Shown here: piece after piece, positions 10,513 through 21,110 of the stretch | Layout of the letters: each line of letters opens with the position of its first letter | Position numbering within the stretch: the stretch's first letter is position 1 | Origin: Cristatella mucedo | Taxonomy: Eukaryota; Bryozoa; Phylactolaemata; Cristatellidae | DNA length: 64,000 nt | Direction: 5' to 3' | Assembly (NCBI GenBank): GCA_009760855.2 | Contig: WPIO01000008.1 | Span: 10,016,001-10,080,000, forward strand | Notes under the pieces: generated by a model | Databases searched by the model: none | What the model was told of the DNA's origin: nothing | What the model saw: only the letters and a program-made list of their open reading frames with translations | Made by a program: the position numbers and the translations under genes

Positions 10513-13039
10513 TCTATCTCTCTCTGTCTATTTCTCTCTTCAAGGTTGTGAAAGTATTTGCACAGTGGCTGAATTTCGTACCGGTTTTGGCTTGCCGCCT
10601 CGTCGTTTTGGGCGCTCGGCAGACCTTTGGCACCTCTTTGGCAGTCTTTGCGAAGCAACGTGTTTCTGCTGCAGTAATGGCTGAGTTTGCTCATTCTATG
10701 TCACGAATTGCTCTTTGTAGACCACCATTCGACAGGAGGGGCTTCTGAGCAAACTAAAGTCTGCTCGGCAGAGACCTGTGGAAGACACAGGGGTTCCGAT
10801 CGTGGCTGCTTCGGAGCACCTTAACAAAGGTAAGAAGGCACTGAGCTGCCATCCATGCAGACTCGACACTTTCCTGCCATTCTGCACTTGGCAGCAGTGA
10901 CATGCCCCTTCCTCTAAGCCAGCCAGGCCAAGATGCAGTGCTCCTTATGGCTGCCGAATGACTGCATACTGCAATTACCTCCCCTGAACAAATAACCTAA
11001 ACAATGATTTGATTGTTGGACCAATCTGTTCAGTATTTAGGTTGGGATTATCTTGAAGCCTGCACAATCTGCTGTGTCTATGCAACTTAGTTTATCTATA
11101 TTGACTAGACTTTGAGATTTTGGTTGTCTTATTTAATAACAAAGTGTCTTTATAGCATGATGTAAGCACATTAAGGATGCATCACAGGGAATCACTAAAT
11201 TCAATTACAGTCATGAGATATGACAGAGTTCAGTAATGACTTCCAGGCTTTGGGCGCATACGAACTAAAGTCACAGTCTCCAAAGGATTTTAGATTTGTA
11301 CAAACAGTTGGATTCCGAAAAGTGGTTGGTGCAATGCTTAGCCTGGTGGGGCAGTAGATGTAATAGATAGGCTGGAGCCAAAGAATGAAGAAACCTAAAA
11401 TTGAGTGACAAAACCTTGAAGTCGATGCATTGCTTGACTGGGAGCCAGTGCAGGTCAGCAATAAGCTGTGTGATGTGGCAAGTACGATGCTTACGACAGA
11501 CAAGCCCAGCTGCAGAGTTTTGCACCTCCTGTAAGCGCCTGAGTGCACAGGCCAGTAGACCAGCAAGCAGTGAGTTACAGAAGTCAAGACGGGATGTCAC
11601 AAATGCATGGACCAATTCAGGTGTGGTATCCCTGTCTAAACAAGCCTGAATTGTAGCAATGTTATCTAGCTGAAAGTTGGCAGACTTGTCTGTGGTGCTG
11701 ATGTGGTCGTCTAACGAAAGGTCACCTTGGAATATAGCACATATATTTCGTGCAGATTCAACAGGAGATATGCTGCCAGAGCCGATTGTGAGCATGAGCC
11801 TTTCCAATTTTTTAATCACACTTGGTTTTTTCATAACTAGCAAGTTGGTATTTTACACCATTCAATTTAAGAAAGTTTGCTGCCATCCATGTGCAGATGT
11901 CATCAGTACATGCAGCAAGGGAGTTGAGAGAATTCGACGTGCTGGAAGGCTGAGCGGGATCAAAGCAAAGGTACAAGTGAGTGTCATCTGTATATAAGTG
12001 AAAGCCTAGGCTATGCTTTGCAATCATATCGGTAAGAGGGAGAGTATAAACCGTGAAAAGAACGGGACCAAGCACTGAGCCCTGAGGTACCTCATATTTC
12101 AGAGGTTGCCATGGAAGTAAAATTAAGGATATTTGTCTTTTGAATATTTGTATTTTGAAAGGTAACATAAACAATTATTCGATTAATGGACTAATCTTTT
12201 CTGTATTGTCTCAGCATTGACCCAGAGGATCTCCGAAAGATTTCGATGCAATGTAAGAAATGCAGCGGCGAATGGAAACCCATGTACACTAGAGGTGTGA
12301 GGCTGCACTAGAGGAGCTCCGTGTCACACGTGGTTGGGGGGATCTTGAAGTCGATTCGACGCTTTAATGGTGTCGATTTTGTGTAGCAGTTTTCAGGTTT
12401 GAGAATCCTTTTGGCATGCCACTATTGTTTTCGTTGGCCTGCATGCTGAACTCGGAACACACTTTGATAAGAGTGATGTCTTATTAGCTGTAGTCAGTGA
12501 TTCCTCACATCCCCCCTCCCCACACCTCTCCCTTAGGGAACCTTTGGAAAGGTCTGTACAACAGATTCTGACCTGAGCTCACAGCTGTAGAGCACCAGTA
12601 TCTTTGGGTGCACAACTTACCTTTGGCAGCTCTTCGTGTGCACCGATGTTTTAAACTTAATAGACGACACTCACTTGGTTACCAATCCTGTTTCTTTCCG
12701 GACATTTTTAGTTCTTGTGGCCTTCGTTATCAAAGGTAGCCCATCTCGAATCGCCAGCTTTTCAGCAGCAACGCCAAAGTTTGGCCGTAGTTAAACCGGT
12801 GATCAGTGTCCCGTAGGCAATGCATTTAGCAAACTGTTGCTTGTGGTGTCATGACCAGGCTTGTGGTGACCTTTTCACGTATGGACATGAGTTGGTTTGA
12901 CTTTGTCATGCTGCTCACTTGCATTGCAGATGCCTCATCATTGCTCAACTCGGTCGAGCTGTTGACCAAGGAACTGCTCGGACCCACCAAAGCGTCGTCT
13001 CGGTCGTCATGCTCATCTTCGGATGACGAGAGTGACTGA
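4324..13039 (+). CDS. Unrecognised 274-residue coiled-coil protein, seven exons
   Basis: Exons: 4324-4486, 7494-7564, 9106-9223, 9579-9680, 9854-10005, 10721-10829, 12930-13039. Every intron has GT-AG ends, all junction phases agree, and the lengths sum to 825 nt (274 residues plus stop). The start is the first ATG after an in-frame TAA at 4318-4320. A Ser/Ala-rich N-terminus leads into a nearly continuous predicted coiled coil (ELEQVTKERDLLASKLQED, QTKVQSLEDIIRSKNE, ENELELLRSRSAQLEQ, then ELRRRCAESTERLEAENR), followed by a proline-containing break (exon 6) and an acidic serine tail ending SSCSSSDDESD, a likely CK2-type target. The composition fits a centrosomal, ciliary or scaffold protein, but I know no specific family match and assign no function. 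Introns hold LINE-A, LINE-B and CT microsatellites. A decayed second copy lies at 57246-60885. Confidence 0.8.
4925..5285 (-). mobile_element. LINE-B 3' fragment, minus strand
   Basis: Reverse complement of the LINE-B end: ATCTCCGTCTGTAACTCCAC at the 3' tail, then GGTAGCCAACAGACTTCATC and GTCGTTGCATAAGAATTTTA. It lies in intron 1 of the coiled-coil gene, antisense to it. It falls outside the segment shared with the second copy. Confidence 0.8.
5573..5602 (+). repeat. CT microsatellite
   Basis: A short pyrimidine tract with CT units inside intron 1 of the coiled-coil gene. Its homologous position in the second copy has grown to about 44 units (50626-50713). Confidence 0.9.
5845..5973 (+). other. 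42-codon ORF starting MGNVLGS, kept in both copies
   Basis: The frame reads MGNVLGSCQSLDMQ and ends SKSTRPGS before TAA. The second copy (50925-51053) is open over the same length with two amino-acid changes (S7N, R23G) and no silent change. The minus strand is also open here in both copies. The N-terminal MG could suit myristoylation, but the lack of silent changes argues against purifying selection. It lies inside intron 1, so it is more likely chance or an unrecognised repeat than a gene. Confidence 0.15.
6290..6656 (+). mobile_element. LINE-A 3' fragment with empty site in copy 2
   Basis: The segment runs from CGTGCCTTTAGTTCATATGC through AAGAGATTGAGTTCTCTGAG to an imperfect ATT tail. 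In the second copy (around 51424) the flanks join directly: ACTGGTGCTAC runs into TCAGAGC. This is an empty site, so the insertion came after the duplication. Any target-site duplication is only 2-3 bp (TAC) and is blurred by the tail. Confidence 0.9.
8401..8470 (+). repeat. CT microsatellite, about 35 units
   Basis: A nearly pure CT tract in intron 2 of the coiled-coil gene, pyrimidine on the sense strand. It marks the left edge of the block nearly identical to 58720-60285 in the second copy. Confidence 0.95.
10142..10203 (+). repeat. Tandem repeat, about 30-bp unit, two copies
   Basis: The unit GCTGCAGCAAGTGAGCAGG plus CCGTGAGTGT occurs twice, followed by the start of a third. The segment missing from the second copy (10170-12680) has its left breakpoint inside this repeat: there GCAGCAAGTGAGCAGG runs straight into TTACCAATC. 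Confidence 0.85.
10434..10500 (+). repeat. CT microsatellite, about 33 units
   Basis: A pure CT tract in intron 5 of the coiled-coil gene, followed by TATCTCTC variants. It lies in the part absent from the second copy. Confidence 0.95.
11155..12175 (-). mobile_element. LINE-A, RT palm to 3' region, minus strand
   Basis: Read on the minus strand from 12175, the RT shows PQGSVLGPVLFTVYTLPLTD then GFHLYTDDTHLYLCF, where YTDD is the catalytic box. This is followed by ICTWMAANFLKLNG, VTSRLDFCNSLLAGL and a SSYAPKAWKSL segment. The terminal ATT tail is missing. It is broken by frameshifts. It lies antisense in intron 6 of the coiled-coil gene, within the part absent from the second copy. Confidence 0.85.
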
Positions 13040-13144
13040 GATCATTGGTGACAGTGACCATTGGTGCACCAAAGATGATCCACGTACTTGCACGAAAATT
13101 CCTCTCCCTTGCTGGAGTGTGTGCAGTCGAAGAAAAAACATATA

Positions 13145-13275
13145 AGTCATTCTTATAGCGCCCTAGGAGAACGAATCTCTATCCAGGTGCTTTGCATGTG
13201 CCTGAGGGCCTTGAGCCCACGACCTCGGCCTTAATGGTGAGCACCTATATCTTAGTCGGTTAAGACGAGCACCCT
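13145..13275 (-). mobile_element. tRNA-derived SINE with LINE-like tail, minus strand
   Basis: On the minus strand a tRNA-like head carries an A-box-like TAACCGACTAAGATATAGG and a B-box-like GGTCGTGGGCTCAAGGCCC. It is followed by GCAAAGCACCTGGATAGAG and CTCCTAGGGCGCTATAAGAA, which resembles the LINE-A 3' end (GCAAATGTAAAGCGCCTAG, then GGGCGCTTTAT). At the homologous site in the second copy (about 61000-61040) only the tail part remains. Confidence 0.65.
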
Positions 13276-13353
13276 TTGCTCGATATAATCAGCATGGTGC
13301 AGCTGCTTCTGCATACATGTTGAGAGAAGCCTGTAATCATTTGCAGGTGGAAA

Positions 13354-13357
13354 GAGA

Positions 13358-13404
<47 letters not shown>
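13354..13404 (-). repeat. GA microsatellite
   Basis: A pure AG tract just 3' of the coiled-coil gene, present in copy 1 only. Confidence 0.95.
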
Positions 13405-13406
<2 letters not shown>

Positions 13407-14639
13407 GGTTGGTGATATGGTCCGATAGAGAAAGAGCAGGGGTGGAAACGTTTTCACTAAAGTGAGACCAGGTATAACCATTATTTCAGGAATCATTATT
13501 GCAGAATGGTGTCATGCAGACCTAGTCCCTTTATCAGTCGATTAAAAACTTGTGACTCGTTGCTTTGAGCACGGAGTTGGCTTTTTAGGTCCGTCTGGTG
13601 CTCTGTTCTTATGCAGCTTATCTTGACAATGGCCAGCATTGTACGACAATTTTGCCGTATTCGGTGGTCTAAGTTGCCACGTGAGCATTGCTCATATCAA
13701 TTTCCATGAGATAGCACCCTTCTTATGTCCTTAGTAACTAGGATCGTGGCTGTTCATCGCGTTGACCCTGCCCAATGCCAGCCGTGCACTCAGGGGCAGT
13801 CTTGGGCTCTGGAAAAGGTGTTTGCTGCCACTCTCGTAAAGGGTGCGATTACCTCCCCCCCCCCACCAGCTACCCCCCATGATTACCCCTCATTACCCCA
13901 GTGTCAATCTTTGTGTGAAAGCCAGATTTGACTGCTGAATATTTAGCTGCGACCTAGTCTTTTAGCCTCATCGAAAAGAACTCGCCTGCCCACTCGGGTG
14001 AGAACTGCTCTCCACAATTTGATACCTCCCCTCTCTGGCCTCCTGTAGGCATGCTACCATGCAGCTAGGGTTCTAAAAAAGGGCCTGCCAATGGGTACAC
14101 TATCATCCCTGTGGCTTCCGTGTGGACGTCTTCCAGATATGTGGCACTGCTAGTAGCCCTGCTTCACCAGTTTGTAACACAAATATGAAATATACTGCTC
14201 TGGTTACAAATGCTGCATTATGTCTAAGCAAGAAAAGTCAGCTTCGCTAAAATTGCAAATGTTGACTAATGAGAACTCCAAGAATTAGTAGCAGCATGGA
14301 AGTACAACATCTGACTGACCTTTTCAGGGCTCAGTTTAGGCAGCTCCCTGATACTGCATTCTTTCTAAATAATGACTCGTTATTAGACAGAGCTTTTTTA
14401 TGTATGCAACTAGGTCCTTAAATGTGGCTAGAGTATCCAATATTTTGTACATTCTAGATATATTTTGGATGCGCGTTCATTTATAGTCACCTAAATGTAG
14501 GCCTTTTTGTATGTAAACTATCTTCTCTTATTTTTGACTTGCATAGTTGCTATGCAATCGTAGTACTACTAGACATCGAGTTAAAGGCATAATGTAGATA
14601 TGACGTCAATGAATGTGACAGACTTTAGCTCGGTATTTG

Positions 14640-14690
14640 TATGTATGTAACTCCATCTGTAACTTCACAAAGCCTTAGGTCTACACTGGC
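14640..14690 (-). mobile_element. LINE-B stub of about 50 bp, minus strand
   Basis: TGTATGTATGTAACTCCATC followed by GTAACTTCACAAAGCC is the reverse complement of the LINE-B 3' terminus. The second copy reads GACTTTAGCTGGGTCTATAC across the same point, so this is a very short, 5'-truncated insertion that came after the duplication, or was lost from copy 2. Confidence 0.65.
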
Positions 14691-15484
14691 TATCGTTCGG
14701 GCTTAAGATTCCCAAGAACTTGAGAGTGCAAACTAGCATCGAATCAGCCTTGCCTACACGTGGGACAGTTCATAGTCGTGACTAGCCACTTTTTCGGGCC
14801 GTGGATGGTACAATCGCTCTCACTTGGCAGCAAGGGAGATCTCTGAAGTGTGAAGGTCGTGAGGTTTCTCATTTGGCGGCACTGGAAATTGAGTGGATGC
14901 TATCTACGGGCACCTATCTGCTGCTGCATATATAGGCTTACATATGAGTCATTGAAAATTTAGTTACCGATCTTCCTACAAGCAGCTTCCCTTATGAAGA
15001 CATTCCTGTCTTCTGAACCGTTGCACTCCCACCATACTGGTATCCCCATGCAACCTGTCTATGAAGGCGGTATTCCATGGTGCTTTTTATGGTCCGTTCC
15101 TAATTGGTTGGCTACCTCCCAAGTCTACGATCTACTGCCAAGAAGAAGACACGTCCGGCTAATTTTTCGAACCCGGCTCTTGAGACTCCTTGATCCATCG
15201 CGTCAGCCACCAGTCCTTACCTTTTACCAGTGAAGACTGATGATGTGACCTCAAAATCCGGGTGTCTCGAGTCCGAACGTTTGCTAGTGTTTACGCAGCC
15301 TCACGGACAAACCTAGCTTATTATAAAGTATTTATTTTCCTGCTGTGCTTGGAGCTGCTGCTCTTATTTTCCACTACTCGAAATATGCAGTGGTATTGCG
15401 CCGAGCTCCAATTTTTATTACACATTAAATCGCATTGTGTCGTGTGCACACCCACTATATATGCTCACTCTGGCAATTCGTAGT

Positions 15485-16110
15485 AATCGCCCGAAATGGC
15501 ACTGGCAAATACCGCAATCCACTCTAATCCACTGCAAATCATCAAGTCGTCAACGTGTAGCTCTAATTTATGTTGCTTGTAATACTAGACTCAGTTCAAA
15601 GTGCTCACACAGAATTTTACTCCATTGTGAATGCGTGTTCTCATGCATTGCACTGCAATTGACTGCAACGGCCTGGTCCCAGACCGCAATCCACCGTTTA
15701 GCGACCAGAACGCATACATTAGAAGCTATAATTGTGATTGCACATTGCTGTACTCTTCGGTTATCGTGTATTGGCACAAGTTCACTACAATTGCCTTGAC
15801 CATTAAGCAGCAATGCACTGCAATGGCCCGGATGAATGTCGCAATATGTGGCAAAACTATCAGAAGCGTTCATTTGAAGCTCCAATTGTGGTTGCACGTT
15901 GCTCGAATTCTTGTGTATAGTTTACTCGCACGATTTCACTACAATAGCCTTAAGCATCCTGGTGCAATGCATTGCAATCGATTGCAATGGCCCAGACCAA
16001 CACCACAATCCCAGCAATCCGCTGCAAAATGCCCCGAGACAGGTTTCTTAATGCTCCAATTTTGAATGCATATTACAAAACACTCTGTTTAAAGTGCAAC
16101 CACATCGCTA
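15485..16110 (+). repeat. Divergent satellite units with palindromic core
   Basis: About three to four diverged units repeat with a period near 155-160 bp, judged from the motif GCAATGCACTGCAATGGCC at about 15651, 15811 and 15965. The core at 15970-15989, CATTGCAATCGATTGCAATG, is a perfect 20-bp palindrome. The same family forms the larger array at 51890-54785. Short open frames here have no coding character. Confidence 0.75.
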
Positions 16111-16114
16111 TAAT

Positions 16115-17005
16115 CAAATCGGCTCTGCCAGCATATCTTCTGTTGAATCTGCACGAAATCAAGGTGTCATGTTCCAAAGTGACCTGTCGTTAGACGACCA
16201 CATCAGCTTCACAGTCTAGTCTGTCAGCTACATATCATTGCTAAAATTCCGGATTGTTTAGATAAGGATACCACATCTAAGTTGGTCCATGCATTTGTGA
16301 CATCTCGCCTTGACTTCTGTAACCCACTCTTGCTAGCCTACCGGCATGTGCAATCAGGTGCTTAGGGCTGGTTTAAAACTCAGCAGCTAGGCTTGTCTGT
16401 CGTGAGTGTCGCAGTTGCCACTTCACACCACTTCTTGCTGACCTGCACTGGCTCCCAGTCAAGTAATGCATCGACTTCAAGGTTATGTCACTCACTTTTG
16501 GGTCCCTTCATTCTTTGGCCCCAGCCTACCTATCAGATCTACTCCCACGCCAGGCCAAGCATCGTACCACCTGCTTTTCGGAATCTAACTGTTTACCTAT
16601 ACCTTGTACAAACCTCCAATCCTTTGAAGACCATGCATTTAGATTGTATGCTCCCAAAGCCAGGAAACTCACTCCCGACTTGTGTCAGGAAATCCACTGA
16701 CTTGACCACATTTAAAAAGAAATTAAAAAATGCACTTATTTATGATAGCATTCAGTGGGTCCTTAAGATCCGTCCTTTATGTGCTTATGCATGCTGACAC
16801 TGTGCATGCTGCCACTAACCACACTTGCATGCTGACCCTGTGCATGTCACCCCTAACCATGTTATTCATGTTTTTTTATCAAGCATACCACTCACCATTC
16901 GATCGTGCTTCCTTTGCAGCAAATGTAAAGCGCCTAGAAAGAGATTGAGTTCTCTGGAGGCGCTTTAACAAGTGTACTATCGTTCATTATTATTATTATT
17001 AATCG
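16115..17005 (+). mobile_element. LINE-A 3' half inserted in the satellite
   Basis: It begins at TCGGCTCTGCCAGCATATC, runs through GACGACCACATCAGC, a SLHSLAPAYLSDLLP-like segment (about 16500-16545) and the standard 3' end, and closes with an ATT tail at 16988-17003. Satellite sequence resumes straight after it. Broken by several frame changes. Confidence 0.9.
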
Positions 17006-17340
17006 AACTTGCACAATCTGGGGCAATGCATGGCTATCTACAGCAATGACACTGCTCGAAACAAATATCCATAACAATCCGTGGCAAATCGACCACGAAG
17101 TCGCTGCACGAAGCTCTAAGTGTCATTGCATGTAACATTTCATTGTGCTCAAAGTGAAACCATAGAATTTTCAAGCTATTTTGCCTGTTACATGTCAACA
17201 ATGCACTTCAATTGACAGCAATGGAAGGAGAGAAAACCGAAATTCCTGGCAAATCGACGAGAAATCGGCTGCACTAAGTTTCAGTTCTAATTCCACGCAA
17301 CATCTCACCGTGTGAACGTATTTCAACCCATTCTGTGCGT
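17006..17340 (+). repeat. Continuation of the divergent satellite
   Basis: GGCAATGCATGGCTATCTAC (17022) and ACAATGCACTTCAATTGACA (17198) are spaced by about 175 bp, with CAATCCGTGGCAAATCGACC and GGCAAATCGACGAGAAATCG between. It continues the array interrupted by the LINE-A insertion. Confidence 0.65.
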
Positions 17341-18419
17341 TCAATCACTTATTGCATACTCCTGTTTTGCGCCGACCCAGCTCAGTTCCATCGCAGGAAA
17401 ACCCAGACCAAGCTGAGAGCGACCCAGCCATGTTGCATTCAATAGGATAGGATGCACCACAAAGCAGGTGGTGGCGCTGCGCCCTACTTCACACTGCAAG
17501 CTCACTTTGCTGTGTGTGGTAGAGCCTGGGCCCCCATTCCGGGCCGAATGAACCACTATTACCTCTTGGCTGTGGGGCAATGCTTGCGTTTTGATGGGGT
17601 CTCGGCTTGCAGCAGTGCAGCTTGTAAGGCTACAAACTGGCATGGGTGCGAAGATCAATATATTTCATTCATGAAGATCAAACCTCAACTGCTTAACCGT
17701 AGAAGCAGTTACGCTGACAATGCTACAAGAAGTAGCAGGTGCTTCACATAGTCGAAAAAGTTTACGAGAGAAGTCTGTAATTCTGTAATTTAATTTCAGT
17801 AAGCCCGAGATAGATATATATGTCGTTTTCTCCATCATCATGAAGCACCACCGAAGTCAAATGGGAAAATGTTCATCCAGCATGTAGCCAAGGTTACCAA
17901 GCAAAAATAGTGCTGAGCCGCTAGCAAACGAGGTGGCTGACGTCGCTGCCCTGTGAGGCAGCTATCTATTCGGTGGGGACGATATTAGCATCGTGTGCAA
18001 TGTGCGCCCTGCTTTATGCACCCTATGTACGCAATATAATCACTAGGTCTGTTGCCCTCGGTCGTAGTGGATGCCCCTGCCGTACAATTGCAATTTTCTT
18101 CCACCACACAGTATACTACTCATCGACAATTCGAAACGCAAAGAACGGGAGAATTACACTCCGGCTAATAGAGCAGCAGCTCGAATAGAAATGGGAGCAG
18201 AGCTGCCCGACTCAGAGCAGACTCTCTCGACCGGAAAATGAGAGAAAATAGCTGAAGTATGAACGATGAGCCTTTCTCGCTGACGGGCGAAATCTAGCTT
18301 GAGAAGCATTGCCTATGGACAAAGTCAACTTTGTATGGAAGACAGTGCTCTGCCTACATCTCCGAAAGACAAGCGACAGTCTAGACACACATTTGCATTT
18401 TATTCATTTTATTCTACTC
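17341..18419. other. Nothing recognised
   Basis: Open frames up to 105 codons occur on either strand (17341-17658 minus, 17452-17751 plus), but they overlap each other, lack motifs and lack supporting splice signals. No repeat family is recognised until the LINE-A stub at 18420. Confidence 0.4.
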
Positions 18420-18585
18420 ATTTTATTCATTTTGTTTATCAAGCATTATATTACTCACCATTAAATTGCATTTCCATTCGCAGCAAATGTAAAGCGTCTA
18501 GAGAGAGATTGAGTTCTGAGGGTGCTTTATCAAGTGCATTATTATTATTATTATCAAGTGTATTATTATTACTATTATTAACCAT
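18420..18585 (+). mobile_element. LINE-A 3' end stub
   Basis: It contains GCAGCAAATGTAAAGCGTCT, GAGAGATTGAGTTCTGAGGG and TTTATCAAGTGCATTATTA with a double ATT tail. It is severely 5'-truncated. Confidence 0.85.
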
Positions 18586-18762
18586 CGATACAAGCAGAGA
18601 CAGCACCGTCAAAACAAGGCTTTTTCTAGTGTGGTACACTGAAGCAAGAATGGGCTGAATTTTTTTATAGGCCAGAAGTTAGTAACTCTGCCAATCAAAG
18701 CTAAACCTGTTTCTGTGATATCATGCATAGTCCATACTCAATGCAGCCTGCATATACATATA

Positions 18763-18764
<2 letters not shown>

Positions 18765-18844
<80 letters not shown>
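18765..18844 (+). repeat. TG microsatellite, about 39 units
   Basis: A pure TG/GT tract of about 78 bp. Long frames on both strands across it (Cys-Val and His-Thr repeats) are artefacts. Confidence 0.97.
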
Positions 18845-18847
<3 letters not shown>

Positions 18848-19089
18848 GCACTCGCGTACGTGGGCATGTAATAGAGCGCCGGTGCAGCAGCTGCGGATTC
18901 TCCAGCCGGCGTCGACATGAGTTTGCACTGCATGAAATGTAGCACCACAAGGTAGACGAAGTTCAATACACTGAGTGTGGCAGGTCAAGGAAGTCAGGGA
19001 AGCTCCCGAAAGCATCTATTCATGGTGCATGACTTCCGAGACTTGGAAGCCTACATTAAAGAGTAGATGCCTCGACTGACCAAACATAT

Positions 19090-21110
19090 ACCTAAATATA
19101 TATATATATATATATAATATGCATATATTTTAAAAGTTTTAACCAATTATATCTTAGCCTGAGGAGCCTTGCCCCGCCGGGGCCTCGGGGAGCTACCCAC
19201 TCCTTCGGTTCAATAACAGGGACCACACGGCCTCCGACCCAGGAATGGCGTCGGAGACTCACAGCCGCTGCAGTGCCGTCTGTTCCTTTTGCGGAATGCC
19301 GAGGTCCGCGAGGAGAGCTTCATTATCCGGCCACCAGGAGCACCAACCACAAACCGCAAAGGGCCTTACCACTGCCGACCGATAGCCAGCGGTCAGGAAA
19401 GACCGAGCAATGGCCTCATACTTATCAACCTTATTTTTCTAGCAACCATCACCAGAGCATCCTTTCTGCCGTCAAACGGCACTGTTATGTCGACTATGAC
19501 CGGGTCGGTTCCCGTTGTCGGTGACCAGGTGTGGCTCTCAAGCCGGACCCCCCCCCCCACGGTGTGGGGGGGAAGTGCGACATGCCGAGAGGCAGGAAAG
19601 CATGGTGGCCGGAAGAGCATCGATTAGGCATCCCAGAACAAGAATTTGGCTAGCCGTTATGGCTTGCAGCATCGGCCGGTATGAGCTTAGGACGTGGCAG
19701 ACTGTCTCAGCCTCAGTGCAGCAAAGGTGGCAGTTGGTCTGTGGTATGACTGCCTCCTAGCGGGCCCAACGGCAGCACGTCCAGGCAAGCACGGTGAACA
19801 AACCACCAGGCCAAGACCCGTGGCCTGAAAGTGGCTGTGAGTCGCGAATCTGACCGTGGCCAGGCAAGGGCTGACCCTGCCTTAAGCAGGCTGTGGCACC
19901 CAAGCATGGCCTTCATCCAACCTGGTGCACTCTTGCGTTTTGATCGGCACGAACGAGTGCTCCATCTCGTTGGGGTTGGTTGAGACCACCAGGACGTCCG
20001 AGCCGCGGCCAGCGAGATGCAGAAGGAGAGCCGCTTAAGGAATCATCGCACATCCGCCGACAGCGAGGCTGGGCCGACCCTGTTTCCATGGCCGGCGACG
20101 GCCGGACTAAGGTTCCGTGAGCGCTTCTCGTCAGATGAATGTGTACCATCCACTCTGTCGACGGCCCGATCGAGCCGGGGACGTGCTACACGCACACGTC
20201 GGAGGAGCACATGGGGCAGGCCTTAACGACTCTGATGATCGCCCTGTTGGTCGCGAAGCTTGTGAGACCAAGGCTTCCGCCTGAGCGAACGGGAAGTGTT
20301 TCGGGTTGAACACGGACCGGCTTAGGCACCAGCCGCACCCAACAGAATTAATCGAGCCATGGCTGAAGGAAAGTCCGCAAGGCATGGAGCTTTTGCCAGG
20401 GGGCAAGAATACTTGCCTGCAGTAAGCTAAGATCCCTGTCAATGGATGAATAGGCCTGCTCAATCTCGGTCCTTGGCAGCCCGGGGCCCTGTGGAGCTCC
20501 GAGTTAGGTCACGAACTCCTTCTCCGGCAGCTCGGAAATCTGTTGGCCCTGCAAGCAGACAAAAGCAGGCACGGCCTTCGTGCTCCTGCAGGCGTCCATG
20601 CAGGACTTTTCCGGCCGGAACTGCATGCCCGGCGTCAGGAAGGACCACTCCACACTGCAGCCCACACCTGGGCCTGCAGGCAGTTGGACGAGCCCGAGAA
20701 TAAAGCAAGGTCGTCTGCCAGGGCGCAGACAGACACAGTGGTATCGCCCACCATGAAGCTGGACCCCAGGGTGCTGCTGGAGAGCCTGATGATGGATCCA
20801 TCGCCAGATCAAATAAGATCGGCAATAGAGTCTCGCCCTGTCAGACACCATCAGTCATTGGGAAAGCTGTCAATGATTCGTCGCACACCCGTAGCTCCAG
20901 GTGCGAGCCGGCGTAGAGACGCTCCACGAAGCCACAGAAATCCTCGTCTACCTCGGCAAGCCGGAGTGCACGGGGCAGAGGAACGTGAGGAATGCTGCCG
21001 ACGGCGTTTAGCATGTCGAGGAGCGCCGAGTAGACCATGCCGGCTCCTTGCCGATCCCTGGCCTCGTCAAAGGCCTATTCCACTAGGAACGACTGCTCTC
21101 TCTGCTTGGC
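19090..21110 (-). mobile_element. R2-like LINE with restriction-type endonuclease, 5'-truncated
   Basis: Read on the minus strand. The RT fingers and palm region lies near 21040-20840 (DEDFCGFVERLYAGSHLELR, then QGETLLPILFDLAMDP after a TGA in the usual R-QGD position). The catalytic box reads CALADDLALF at about 20703-20732, and a GMQFRPEKSCMD thumb and LPEKEFVTYLG segment follow. Downstream is a zinc-knuckle-like CHLCCTEAETVCHVL (about 19700-19745), then DPVIVDITVPFDGRKDA (about 19460-19510), as in the restriction-like endonuclease of R2, NeSL and Hero elements. The 3' end abuts a TA dinucleotide run (19098-19120). Several frame changes make it defective. The exact clade is uncertain. Confidence 0.75.

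Larger units (their letters stand above)
5490..15580 (+). repeat. Segmental duplication, copy 1 (about 10 kb)
   Basis: This segment is matched in the same orientation by about 50570-63508. Matched blocks: 5490-6289 with 50570-51425; 6656-7100 with 51426-51868; 7105-7735 with 56005-57500 (interrupted there); 7740-8690 with 57793-58630; 8400-10165 with 58640-60473; 12680-13180 with 60474-61050; 13430-15580 with 61050-63508. Copy 1 carries all coding exons but the first of the coiled-coil gene. Segments only in copy 1 include LINE-A at 6290-6656, the stretch 10170-12680, the SINE head and GA repeat at 13190-13430, and a LINE-B stub at 14640-14690. The right border falls in GTAGCTCTAATTTAT, with divergence just after it. 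Confidence 0.9.

Noticed and set aside
15437-16065. Long frames in the satellite region, with similar ones at 53386-54112
   Set aside because: They are open because the satellite units are poor in stops; overlapping frames exist on both strands and none has a motif.
18701-19015. His-Thr and Cys-Val repeat frames
   Set aside because: Translations of the TG microsatellite.
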